Origin: Herbaspirillum sp. alder98
Lineage (GTDB): Bacteria; Pseudomonadota; Gammaproteobacteria; Burkholderiales; Burkholderiaceae_D
Assembly: GCF_020179755.1 (NCBI RefSeq)
Contig: NZ_JAIUCY010000004.1
Location: 124,001-188,000 of the forward strand
Reading direction: 5' to 3'
Length of the DNA stretch: 64,000 nucleotides
Under the pieces are notes generated by a model. It worked only from the letters and a program-made list of their open reading frames with translations, did not search any database and was not told the DNA's origin. Each line of letters begins with the position of its first letter. Within the stretch, counting starts at the first letter, position 1. A program made the translations under genes and the position numbers. This document shows positions 53,270-61,932 of the stretch, piece by piece.

Positions 53270-55345
53270 ATGCGGGTCATCTACCAGAATGAAGTCGCCA
53301 ACTGTGGCTATGCCTGCCTGGCGATGGCCCTGACCCTTTTCGGACGCACGACGGAGGTGCGCGAACTCAATGAGTTGCGGCCTGTGTCGGCCAACGGCTC
53401 GCGTCTTTCCGACCTGTATGACATGGCTGTCGAGTTCGGTCTGTCGGTGAGCGCCCTGCAGTTCGAGGCCGCCGACATCGGCGACATTCCCAAAGGGTCG
53501 ATCGTGCATTTCGACGGGTCGCACTTCGTGACCTTTGAATCCGCCGGACGACGCCACGTCAACATTATCGACCCTGCCATGGGACGCCGCCGGCTGTCCT
53601 TCGATGCCTTTCTCAAGAATACCTCGGGCTATCTGCTGGCATTTCGCCCCATGCCAACGCTGCAGCAGATCAAGGAAAAGTCCGCTGAATGGGCGGCGAT
53701 CAAGAGTATCTTCTTGCTCAATCCCGAGCTCAAGTCGCAACTGTTCAAGATCATGTTCGTCTCCATCGGCCTGCAATTCGCCGTGTTGACGTCGCCCTAC
53801 CTTGGTAGCCTGGTGCTGGACAACGTGGTGGCGGAAGATAATCTGCCGCTGATGAGTGTGCTGGTATTTACGTTCGGCAGTATCTTCGCTGTCGCGACAT
53901 TGAGCAACTTCGTGCAAACCTACCTTACCGAAGCAGTGCACCAGCGGGTACACAACAACAGTACCGAGGCCTTGCTGCGCAAGCTGTTGCAAAACCGCTT
54001 TTCCTACTTCGAAAAGCGCCACGTCGGCGATCTGTTCGCCCGCTTCCAGGCGCAGATCGCACTGATCGATTTCGTCACGCGCAGCACGGTAGGGTTTTGC
54101 ATCAACCTGTTCGTCGGCAGCCTGACGCTGATTCTGATGGTGTTTCAAAATCCGTTGATGACGGCCATTGCGCTGGCCATCTTCTCGCTCTACGTCGCTG
54201 TTTCGGCGGCGCTGCATCCGAGGATGATGGAGAGCGGACGCCAGGAAATGGAAGCCTCTGCGCGCTGCGACGACGCGCTCATCGAGACAATTCGCGCCGC
54301 CGCCCTGGTCAAGCTGGCGCAGAAGGAGCATCAACGGGTCAACCATCACATGGGTCTATTCCAGAAGTTGATGAATGACAGCTTTCGCGTGCGCAATCTG
54401 AACAACATCAACGACGTCCTGCTGAAGATGATCAGCTACGCGGATTCGCTCATCATCATGAGTATCTCCGTGCTGTTGATGGTCAACGGAAAATTGACCA
54501 TTGGTGGCTTCTATTCATTCCTGATGCTGCAAGCGCTGATGTCATCGCATCTTTCAGGCGTGCTGAGAGCCTTCCGGGAATTCAAGTTGCTGCGTGTCCC
54601 TGTGTCGCGGATCAACGATATCCTCGACCAGCAGGAAGAAGTCTATGCCGCTGCCGGCGTCATGGGCCACGTCGATGAAACCCTGCGCTTCGACTGCATC
54701 ACGCTCGACAATGTGGGCTTCCAATACGGCGTGTCGGATCAGCCTGTGCTGCGCGAGGTCGACCTGGTCATCCGGCGCGGCGACAAGATCGCCATCGTGG
54801 GCCCTTCGGGTGCGGGGAAATCGACCTTGTTCAAGCTGATCAGCGCCATCGAGCCTTGCACGCAGGGGTCGGTCAGTCTCAATGGCATCAGCTATGCCAA
54901 CCTCGCCGTCGACGAAATCCGCCAGCACATGGCGCACATGCGCCAGGGCGACATCATCCTCAATGGCACGATTACCGACAACGTCTCGATGTTTGCCGCC
55001 GGCGCCGATAGTCGCTTAGTCAACGACCTGCTCAAGAAGGTCGGACTGTACGAGCATGTCATGCGACTACCGATGCGCACCGCCACGCCAGTGAGCGACT
55101 CGATCGCCAACATCTCCGCCGGCCAGAAGCAGCGCCTGCTGCTGGCGCGCGCCTTGTACCAGGACCGCGAGCTGATGCTGTTCGACGAGCCGACCTCCAA
55201 TCTCGACCGCGACTCGGCCGAGATGATAGGTCGCCTGCTACGCGAGAGCGGCAAGACCATCGTCGTCATTACCCACGACCAGGAACTGGCCGGCAATTTT
55301 TCCCGGCGTTATCGTATCGATGGCGGCCGGCTGGCGTCGTTATGA
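53270..55345 (+). CDS. Peptidase C39-containing ABC transporter (bacteriocin/microcin exporter)
   Basis: The 691-residue protein combines an N-terminal C39 peptidase (residues 1-130), a six-segment ABC membrane domain (about 160-450) and an ATPase domain. The protease triad is intact: Cys12 in NEVANCGYACLAM with Gln6, His85 in GSHFVTF, and Asp101 in IIDPAMG. It should cleave double-glycine leaders during export. Walker A is GPSGAGKST at 511-519, the signature reads ISAGQ, and Walker B is LMLFDEPTSNLD. The ATG overlaps nothing but is 1 nt after the HlyD stop; the frame is open upstream inside the HlyD gene, which is a shadow. Confidence 0.93.
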   Translation: MRVIYQNEVANCGYACLAMALTLFGRTTEVRELNELRPVSANGSRLSDLYDMAVEFGLSVSALQFEAADIGDIPKGSIVHFDGSHFVTFESAGRRHVNIIDPAMGRRRLSFDAFLKNTSGYLLAFRPMPTLQQIKEKSAEWAAIKSIFLLNPELKSQLFKIMFVSIGLQFAVLTSPYLGSLVLDNVVAEDNLPLMSVLVFTFGSIFAVATLSNFVQTYLTEAVHQRVHNNSTEALLRKLLQNRFSYFEKRHVGDLFARFQAQIALIDFVTRSTVGFCINLFVGSLTLILMVFQNPLMTAIALAIFSLYVAVSAALHPRMMESGRQEMEASARCDDALIETIRAAALVKLAQKEHQRVNHHMGLFQKLMNDSFRVRNLNNINDVLLKMISYADSLIIMSISVLLMVNGKLTIGGFYSFLMLQALMSSHLSGVLRAFREFKLLRVPVSRINDILDQQEEVYAAAGVMGHVDETLRFDCITLDNVGFQYGVSDQPVLREVDLVIRRGDKIAIVGPSGAGKSTLFKLISAIEPCTQGSVSLNGISYANLAVDEIRQHMAHMRQGDIILNGTITDNVSMFAAGADSRLVNDLLKKVGLYEHVMRLPMRTATPVSDSIANISAGQKQRLLLARALYQDRELMLFDEPTSNLDRDSAEMIGRLLRESGKTIVVITHDQELAGNFSRRYRIDGGRLASL

Positions 55346-56703
55346 GCCACGCCAAAGCCCGTCGTCGCGCTTGCTCGCGGGCGCACCTGCTGGCGTGCGG
55401 ACTGGCATTACTCCTTTGCGGCCATGTACTGGCAGCCGACGCGGCGCATCACGATGCGCCGCTGCCGGACCTGCTGTCCATGTTGCAGTGGGCGGAACAG
55501 GACGATCCCGGGCTGGCTGGCGCACGACTGGCCTATCAGGCAGACCAGGCCGGTACGTCACGCGCGCAAGCCGCTTTTTTGCCACAGGTCACCGGTAGTT
55601 GGAGCCGCGAGCGCAACATCGTCAAGACCCAGGCCCTGCCATCGCAACACCATACCCAGCGCCGCTGGCAGATATCGCTGTCGCAAACCCTCTTCAACTG
55701 GGATAGCTGGACCGCCCATCAGCAATCCGAGCTGGAACAGGCAAAGTCGGCGATTCGTCTGACCCAGGCTCACCAGGCCCTTTTCCTGAAGGTGGCCATC
55801 GCTTATTTTGGCGTCCTGTCCGCGCAGGAAGACATGACGCACATCAACGCCCATCAGGCCTCCCTGAAGCAGCAACTGGAGCGCACCAAGGCACGCTTTG
55901 CGCGTGGGGACGCGACCCTGATCGACATGCGTGACATCGAGTCAGCCATCGACCGGCAGGCTGTGCAAGCGACCCTGACCGATGGAGAATTGCTGGCAAA
56001 GCGCCTGACATTGGAAGAATTTTCCGGCCGCAGGCTTGCCCGTATCGCTCCCCTGCGCGCGGACATGGAAGCCCCCATGGTGGTGCCGGACGATATGCAG
56101 AGGTGGATCGCGCGGGCCCGCAATAGCAACTTCGATGTCCAGCTGCAATTGCTCGATAAGAAGAAAGCGCTCCTGGAGACCTCCAGGGCCAAGGGCGCGT
56201 ACCTGCCCACCCTGGGCTTGACCGCAAGCCATACGCCGGCGAGCGGTTCGGCACACATTGCGCGCACGACCACCAACGCCATCGGGATCCAGTTGAACAT
56301 TCCGATCTTCTCCGGCTTTGACACCGTGCATCGCGTTCGACAAACGCTGGCGCTGGAAGAGAAAGCCGGCACCGACCTGGAGAGCGCCGAGCGCAGCAGC
56401 GCCGCGGCGGTGCGCGACACCTTCGTCCAGCTGCAGACCAGCCGCCGGCGCCTGCAAGGATTGAGCGACGCCATGCAATCGTCACGCACGGCGCTTGAGG
56501 CCAATGAAATCGGCTACCGTATCGGCGGGCGCTCCGAAGCCGATATCCTTCAGGCAAAAAATGCCTTCTTCACCGTTCACCGTGACCTGACCATGGCACG
56601 CTACGACATCATCCTGCAAGGCTTGCGGCTCAAGTTGCTGACCGCATCGCTGGAGTTCCAGGACGTCATCGCCGTCAATGGCCTGCTCGCCGATGCCCCA
56701 TGA
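55342..56703 (+). CDS. TolC-like outer membrane efflux channel protein
   Basis: The 453-residue protein has a signal peptide (hydrophobic about 17-31, cleaved near VLAADA) and two OEP repeats: QAAFLPQVTGSWSRER with SLSQTLFNWD, and GAYLPTLGLTASHT with NIPIFSGFDT. It provides the outer-membrane exit of the export machine. Its ATG overlaps the transporter stop by 4 nt, so all three exporter genes form one operon. Having a dedicated TolC-like gene rather than using a housekeeping one is notable. Confidence 0.9.
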   Translation: MSHAKARRRACSRAHLLACGLALLLCGHVLAADAAHHDAPLPDLLSMLQWAEQDDPGLAGARLAYQADQAGTSRAQAAFLPQVTGSWSRERNIVKTQALPSQHHTQRRWQISLSQTLFNWDSWTAHQQSELEQAKSAIRLTQAHQALFLKVAIAYFGVLSAQEDMTHINAHQASLKQQLERTKARFARGDATLIDMRDIESAIDRQAVQATLTDGELLAKRLTLEEFSGRRLARIAPLRADMEAPMVVPDDMQRWIARARNSNFDVQLQLLDKKKALLETSRAKGAYLPTLGLTASHTPASGSAHIARTTTNAIGIQLNIPIFSGFDTVHRVRQTLALEEKAGTDLESAERSSAAAVRDTFVQLQTSRRRLQGLSDAMQSSRTALEANEIGYRIGGRSEADILQAKNAFFTVHRDLTMARYDIILQGLRLKLLTASLEFQDVIAVNGLLADAP

Positions 56704-56810
56704 CCCTGCGATGCAACGACGAGGCCGCAGACAGCTTTCTTCAAATTCCAATAGACTGCGGGTTTCAATCCGACGCACATGATCGTCGAGCCACCAACAG
56801 GAGTCGTCCG

Positions 56811-57929
56811 ATGAGCAGCAAACTGTTTTCGCCATTGTCCCAGCGGGGCGTCACCCTGCCTAACCGCATCGTGGTGTCACCGATGTGCCAGTACTCGGCA
56901 CAGGACGGCTTCGTCAATGACTGGCATCTGGTGCACCTGGGCAGCCGCGCCGTCGGCGGCGCCGGCACCGTGATCATGGAAGCCGCAGCCGTGGTGGCCG
57001 AGGGCCGCATCACTGCCGCCGATGTGGGGATCTGGAAGGACGAACATATCGCCCCGTTGCAACGCATCACCCACTTCATCAAGCAGCAGGGCGCGGTCCC
57101 GGCGATCCAGCTGGCGCATGCCGGCCGCAAGGCCAGCGCGCTACGGCCCTGGGATGGCACGCCGGGCAGCGTCCCGCTGGCCGAAGGCGGCTGGCTGCCC
57201 GCCGCGCCCTCGGCCATCGCGTTCGATACCACTTATACCCAGCCGCATGCGCTCGGCGTGGATGAGATCAAGGATCTGGTCCAGGCCTTCGCCGACGCCG
57301 CCACCCGCGCGCACAAGGCCGGCTTCAAGGTGATTGAAGTACATGGCGCCCACGGCTATCTGGCCCATGAGTTCCTGTCGCCGCTGAGCAACCGGCGCAC
57401 CGACCAGTATGGCGGCACGTTCGACAATCGCATCCGTTTTCTGCTGGAAGTCACCACCGCGGTGCGCCAGGCATTGCCGCAGGAGACGCCGTTGTGGGTG
57501 CGCCTGTCGGCCACCGACTGGGCCGAAGGCGGCTGGAGCGCCGACGAGACCGTGGCGCTGTCGGCGCGGCTGCGTGAAGTGGGCGTCGATCTGATCGATG
57601 TATCGAGTGGCGGCAACCTGCCCACCGCACCGATTCCCGTCGGTCCCGGCTACCAGACCGGCTTTGCCGCGCGGGTGAAGGCCGAGGCCGGCATCGCCAG
57701 CGGCGCGGTGGGCATGATCACCGACGCCATCCAGGCCGAACACGTGTTGCGCACCGAGCAGGCCGATCTGGTGCTGCTGGCCCGCGAACTGTTGCGCGAT
57801 CCTTACTGGCCGCTGCACGCGGCCCAGGAGTTGCGCGAGGACGTGGCATGGCCGCCGCAGTATGTGCGTGCGGCGTCCAGCAAGACGCCGCTGCGGCCGG
57901 ACGTCGACTACGGCAATAACGCCCGCTGA
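56811..57929 (+). CDS. NADH:flavin oxidoreductase, Old Yellow Enzyme family (YqjM-like)
   Basis: The 372-residue FMN enzyme reduces activated alkenes. The YqjM-type signature is present: RIVVSPMCQYSAQDG with the class-typical Cys, EAAAVVAEGRI, QLAHAGRKAS, the His pair in VIEVHGAHGYL, and SPLSNRRTDQYGG. AGGAG 7 nt before the ATG at 56811 fixes the start. It is probably not functionally tied to the peptide exporter before it. A terminator follows. Confidence 0.93.
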   Translation: MSSKLFSPLSQRGVTLPNRIVVSPMCQYSAQDGFVNDWHLVHLGSRAVGGAGTVIMEAAAVVAEGRITAADVGIWKDEHIAPLQRITHFIKQQGAVPAIQLAHAGRKASALRPWDGTPGSVPLAEGGWLPAAPSAIAFDTTYTQPHALGVDEIKDLVQAFADAATRAHKAGFKVIEVHGAHGYLAHEFLSPLSNRRTDQYGGTFDNRIRFLLEVTTAVRQALPQETPLWVRLSATDWAEGGWSADETVALSARLREVGVDLIDVSSGGNLPTAPIPVGPGYQTGFAARVKAEAGIASGAVGMITDAIQAEHVLRTEQADLVLLARELLRDPYWPLHAAQELREDVAWPPQYVRAASSKTPLRPDVDYGNNAR

Positions 57930-57950
57930 AGCAAGCCTTTGCGCCCAACA

Positions 57951-57983
57951 AAAATGGCCGCCCTTTGCAGGGGCGGCCATTTT
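57951..57983. terminator. Bidirectional terminator between OYE and dedA genes
   Basis: AAAATGGCCGCCC and its complement form a 13-bp stem around a 7-nt loop and end in TTTT; the opposite strand also ends in T-rich sequence, serving the convergent dedA. Confidence 0.9.
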
Positions 57984-57999
57984 CTTATGCAGACGACGT

Positions 58000-58641
58000 T
58001 CAGCCAGCGCGGCGACGCGCGCGGAAATACTCGATGATGCCCGGCAGGATCGACAGGATCACGATCGCCACGATCAGCAGGCTCAGGTTCTTCTTGACGA
58101 TGGGCAGGTTGCCGAAGAAATAACCGGCATACGAAAAGCTGGCCACCCAGACGATGCCGCCGACCACGTTGTACATGAAGAACTTGGGGTAGGTCATCGC
58201 GCCCACGCCCGCCACGAACGGCGCGAAGGTGCGCACGATGGGGGCGAAACGGGCAATGATGATGGTCTTGCCGCCATGCTTTTCATAGAACGCGTGGGTC
58301 TTGTCCAGATACTCCTTCTTGAAGATGCGCGAATTCGGGTTCTCGAACACCTTCGCCCCCAGCATCTTGCCGATCTGATAATTGGTGCTATCCCCCAGGA
58401 TCGCCGCGACGATCAGCGTCAGCACCATCAGGTTGATGTCATAGGCGCCGGTGGCGGCAATGGCGCCGGTCACGAACAACAGCGAGTCGCCCGGCAGGAT
58501 CGGCATCACCACCAGGCCGGTCTCGCAGAAGATGATCAGGAACAGGATCAGGAACAGCCAGGGGCCGTAGGCCACCGCAAGCTCCGACAGATGGCGGTCG
58601 ATGTGGAGGATGAAATCGACCAGAAAGAGAATGATGTCCAT
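58000..58641 (-). CDS. DedA family membrane protein
   Basis: The 213-residue inner-membrane protein has five or six hydrophobic segments and the DedA/SNARE-associated signature: [19 protein letters not shown], the [10 protein letters not shown] motif, and [21 protein letters not shown] with its conserved arginines. DedA proteins support membrane homeostasis and act as lipid flippases or scramblases in some species. It appears monocistronic and ends against a shared terminator. Confidence 0.92.
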   Translation of the reverse strand: MDIILFLVDFILHIDRHLSELAVAYGPWLFLILFLIIFCETGLVVMPILPGDSLLFVTGAIAATGAYDINLMVLTLIVAAILGDSTNYQIGKMLGAKVFENPNSRIFKKEYLDKTHAFYEKHGGKTIIIARFAPIVRTFAPFVAGVGAMTYPKFFMYNVVGGIVWVASFSYAGYFFGNLPIVKKNLSLLIVAIVILSILPGIIEYFRARRRAG

Positions 58642-58825
58642 GGTGCTCGCGTGGTTGATAAAAATGGCATTGTATCAACTGCCGGGCCATAACCCCGCAC
58701 TGCGACATCGAACGCCCCGCGCTGACCCAAACTTACTCGTCTTTACCAGCTGCGCACTGCATGTTGCGCCGCCATGTCCGATACCTCAATCATGCGGGCG
58801 CCCGCCCGTCTGACCGGAGATGATC

Positions 58826-59101
58826 ATGATGAAGATCCTAGAAAAATTGCTCGATACCCTGCCGCTGGCCGCAGCCGGCAGCGCCATGGTGGCGCTGGTG
58901 TGCGTGTTCTCCGGCAGCCTGCGCGAACTGCTGCAGCGGGCCGATCTCGACCTGCTGGCCGGCGCGGTGGCGTTGCTGCCGCTGGCGGCAGTGCTGATGG
59001 CATTTTCGTCGGGATTGGGTGGCCGTCGCGCGCGGCAACGCGATGCCATGCATCGCAGCGCGCGACTGCACGCGACCTACGATACCGATCCGCGCGCCTA
59101 G
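58826..59101 (+). CDS. Small membrane protein, unknown function
   Basis: The 91-residue ORF has two hydrophobic segments (about 12-30 and 40-62) and a basic, soluble C-terminus (GGRRARQRDAMHRSARLHAT). GGAG lies 6 nt before the ATG at 58826; an ATG at 58820 directly abuts the GGAG and is unlikely. No family is recognised. Its stop overlaps that of the convergent GntR gene by 4 nt through a CTAG shared by both strands. Confidence 0.6.
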   Translation: MMKILEKLLDTLPLAAAGSAMVALVCVFSGSLRELLQRADLDLLAGAVALLPLAAVLMAFSSGLGGRRARQRDAMHRSARLHATYDTDPRA

Positions 59102-59808
59102 TCGGGCAGGCCGTCGCCGGCCAGGATCATGTCGGCAGCGCTGAGCAGATCGCCGCTCAGCCCTTCGCGCGCCAGCCCGGCCGATTTCTGCTGCAGGCCC
59201 TTGAGCAGCACGCCGTGGTGCAGCAGGGCCGGCGCTTCCGACAGGCGGCGCGAACCGGCGCGCAGATCAAGATTGATCACCGGGCCGACCTGCAGCCACA
59301 GGCCCTCGATCAGCGTCACCAGGGTGGGCATGCCCGAGCCCTGGTAGGCGGCGAAATGCAGTTCCTTGTTTTGGCGGATGATCACGTCCACGTTGGGCGT
59401 CTTGCGATGCATCTCGACGCACAGGCTGTCGTGCAGCGAAGCCACCGTCGCCAGGCCTGCGGCGTCGATGTTGAGCGCGGCATGTTCGACCGCCAGGCCT
59501 TCGAGCGCCAGCCGTATCTTCAGCAGCTCACGAAATTTACCCTTGGTCATCAACGGCACCCGCATGGCGCGGTTGGGCAGGATCTCGAGCGCGCCCTCCG
59601 CCGCCAATTGCCGCACCGCCTCGCGCACCGGCATGGGACTGGTGCCCAGCGCGTCGGCCAGGCCCTTCAGGGTGAGCTTCTGGCCGGGCCGCACCTGGCC
59701 GGCCTGGATCAGTTCGCACAGATCCTGATACACACGCTCGGATAAAGTGGCGTGCTCGATCTTGCGCATGTGAGACAGGTCGGCGAGCAGGGTCTGGTCC
59801 ATGGACAT
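59098..59808 (-). CDS. GntR-family transcriptional regulator, FCD (FadR) subgroup
   Basis: The 236-residue regulator has an N-terminal winged helix (LSERVYQDLCELIQAGQVRP, then SPMPVREAVRQLAAEGALEI) and an all-helical FCD effector domain (from about 100; EGLAVEHAAL). The start at 59808 fits family length although the frame extends upstream; a second ATG lies at 59802. It is divergent from a branched-chain-type ABC operon, which it probably controls. The effector is unknown, perhaps the transported compound. Confidence 0.92.
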   Translation of the reverse strand: MSMDQTLLADLSHMRKIEHATLSERVYQDLCELIQAGQVRPGQKLTLKGLADALGTSPMPVREAVRQLAAEGALEILPNRAMRVPLMTKGKFRELLKIRLALEGLAVEHAALNIDAAGLATVASLHDSLCVEMHRKTPNVDVIIRQNKELHFAAYQGSGMPTLVTLIEGLWLQVGPVINLDLRAGSRRLSEAPALLHHGVLLKGLQQKSAGLAREGLSGDLLSAADMILAGDGLPD

Positions 59809-59884
59809 AGATGAAAATTTTCTCGAATTATATTCGCCGGCGAATGCGGCATCGCCGCTTGACGCCCTAGATTCTATCCAATAC

Positions 59885-59911
59885 ATTTGATCACATGTCA
59901 AATAAATGACA
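59885..59911. promoter_or_regulatory. Candidate GntR operator in the divergent region
   Basis: ATTTGA-N7-TCAAAT (59885-59903) and TGTCA-N6-TGACA (59896-59911) overlap in the 252-bp region between the GntR gene and the ABC operon. Overlapping inverted repeats of this size suit a dimeric FadR-type regulator. Binding is not shown by sequence alone. Confidence 0.5.
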
Positions 59912-60060
59912 TCCGCGAAACAAAAACTACCATTCGCGCGCACAAGATCGAGACATTCCGGGCACCGCCCACCCCGCACGGCCGCACTTCAGCAACACCC
60001 ACAAAAACAGCAGTTTCCACGAGACACCGGCGCACGCCGGACAATTAGGAGGATTGCATC

Positions 60061-61323
60061 ATGGAGCATGACAACGGCAAGCCCGATTCATCGCAGCGTC
60101 GCACCATCCTGAAGGCCGGCGTGGCCGCCGCCGGAGCATCGGTCCTCGGCTTTCCCGCCATCGTGCGGGCGCAATCGGACAAGATCATCATCGGCCACCT
60201 GACCCCGCGCACCGGTTTCCTGGGGCCCATGGGCGAATACGCGGTGATGAGCATCAACCTGGCCGTGGAAGAACAGAACAAGGCCGGTGGGCTGCTGGGG
60301 CGTCAACTGACGCTGATCTCGGAAGACTCGGTCAACCCGCCCACCGCCTCCAGCAAGGCGCAGCGCCTGCTGGAGCGCGACGGCGCGGCAGTGCTGATCG
60401 GCGAAATCTCGTCGGCCTCGGCGTTGGGCATTGCGCAGGTGGCGCAGCGCAACAAGAAGCTGTTCATGAACACCGGCTGCAACTCGGACGAACTGCGCGG
60501 CAAGAGCTGCAACCGCTTCGCCTTCCACATCGAAGCCGCCAACTCGACCTACGTGAAAGCCTGTGGCCGGGTACTGCTGCAGGACGGCCTGATCAAGGGC
60601 AAGAAGCTCTACGCACTGACCGCCGACTACGCCTTCGGCCATGATCTGCTGCGCACGGCCAAGGTGTTCGTGTCGGCCAACGGCGGCACCATCGCCAACG
60701 ACGAACTGGTGCCCACCGACGCCACCGACTTCAGTCCTTACCTGCTGAAGATCCGCCAGGCCAAGCCCGACCTGGTGATTTCGAACCTGGCCGGCAACCA
60801 GATCACCAACTTCATCAAGCAGTACTCCGAGTTCGGGTTGCCGTTTCCGATGTCGGGCTTCGGCTTCGATACCGTCGCCGCCTGGGGCGCCGGCGCCGAT
60901 AACTTCGCCGGCACCTGGCCCACCACCTGGCATCACGACGTCAATTCGCCGTCGGCCAAGGCGTTCGTCGCGGCCTTCATCAAGAAGTACGGCAAGCCGC
61001 CGGAAAACCAGGCCTGGGGCGAATACGTCGCCTTCCGTTCGGTGGTGCAGGCGATCACCGAAACCAAGTCGCTCGACACCATGAAGCTGATCGAATATTT
61101 CGAGAAGGGCGCCGAGATCGACGTGCTCAAGAGCCGCCGCGGGAGCTACCGCGCCTGGGACCATCAACTGCTGCAGGAGATGTACACCATCTCGCCCAAG
61201 GCCAAGGGCAAATCCAAAGACCAGTGGGACTTCCTGCAACTGGGCGCATCGGTGCCGGGCGCCAGCGAATCGCTGGAAGTGCTGGCGCCGACGATGCAAG
61301 AGAACGCCTGCAAATTCACCTGA
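60061..61323 (+). CDS. ABC transporter substrate-binding protein, branched-chain amino-acid type (Tat-exported)
   Basis: The 420-residue periplasmic receptor of the Peripla_BP_6 class starts with a twin-arginine signal (SQRRTILKAG, hydrophobic stretch, PAIVRAQ cleavage). Core features are IIIGHLTPRTGFLGPMG and the ISSASALGIAQVAQ segment. Members of this group bind amino acids, amides, urea or aromatic acids; the ligand here is unknown. AGGAGG precedes the ATG by 8 nt. It is the first gene of the ABC operon and is separated from the permease gene by a 609-bp gap filled with repeats. Confidence 0.9.
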   Translation: MEHDNGKPDSSQRRTILKAGVAAAGASVLGFPAIVRAQSDKIIIGHLTPRTGFLGPMGEYAVMSINLAVEEQNKAGGLLGRQLTLISEDSVNPPTASSKAQRLLERDGAAVLIGEISSASALGIAQVAQRNKKLFMNTGCNSDELRGKSCNRFAFHIEAANSTYVKACGRVLLQDGLIKGKKLYALTADYAFGHDLLRTAKVFVSANGGTIANDELVPTDATDFSPYLLKIRQAKPDLVISNLAGNQITNFIKQYSEFGLPFPMSGFGFDTVAAWGAGADNFAGTWPTTWHHDVNSPSAKAFVAAFIKKYGKPPENQAWGEYVAFRSVVQAITETKSLDTMKLIEYFEKGAEIDVLKSRRGSYRAWDHQLLQEMYTISPKAKGKSKDQWDFLQLGASVPGASESLEVLAPTMQENACKFT

Positions 61324-61338
61324 GCAGATTCTTTTTCT

Positions 61339-61889
61339 CCGTCGTCCTGACGAACCTCAGGCCCCAGCGTCTTTTCACCGGCCATCATGGCGCTGAACGA
61401 CACTGGATCCCGGCCTGCGCCGGGACGACGGAGCGTTGGAAATAGTTAATCCCCGTCGTCCTGACGAAAGTCAGGACCCAGTGTCTTTTCATCGACCATC
61501 ATGGCCCTGAACGACGCTGGATTCCGGCCTGCGCCGGGACGACGGAGCGTTGTAAATAGTTAATCTCCGTCGTCCTGACGAAAGTCATGACCCAGCGTCT
61601 TTTCACCGGCCATCTTGGCGCTGAACGACGCTGGATCCCGGCCTGCGCCGGGACGACGGAGCGTTGGAAATAGTTAATCCCCGTCGTCCTGACGAAAGTC
61701 AGGACCCAGTGTCTTTTCACCGGCCATCATGGCGCTGAACGACACTGGATCCCGGCCTGCGCCGGGACGACGGAGCGTTGGAAATAGTTAATCCCCGTCG
61801 TCCTGACGAAAGTCAGGACCCAGCGTCTTTTCATCGACCATCATGGCCCTGAACGACGCTGGATCCCGGCCTGCGCCAGGACGACGGGT
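61339..61889. repeat. Tandem array of five 114-bp units (last one partial)
   Basis: Units begin at 61339, 61453, 61567, 61681 and 61795, an exact 114-bp period. Each is an imperfect inverted repeat: CCGTCGTCC at the left pairs with GGGACGACGG at the right, with inner hairpins CCTGAC-GAAA-GTCAGG and CCCGGC-CTGC-GCCGGG. The pair CCAGYGTC/GACRCTGG varies together in units 3 to 5. The middle alternates between two types (TCGACCATCATGGCCC and CCGGCCATCATGGCGC). The short ORFs predicted here on the minus strand (with VVPAQAGIQRR) are repeat artefacts. The array lies between the binding-protein and permease genes of one operon. Confidence 0.92.
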
Positions 61890-61932
61890 AATTTCCATGG
61901 TCCTGTGTCGTATCACGCCTGGCGGAGTTTCA

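Noticed and set aside
61499-61720. 73-codon ORF with repeated VVPAQAGIQRR in the array
   Set aside because: It is translation of the 114-bp DNA repeat. Such frames arise in many genomes carrying this repeat type and are not proteins.
61339-61889. Array considered as CRISPR
   Set aside because: Units are 114 bp, contiguous and nearly identical throughout, without unique spacers, and no cas genes are present.
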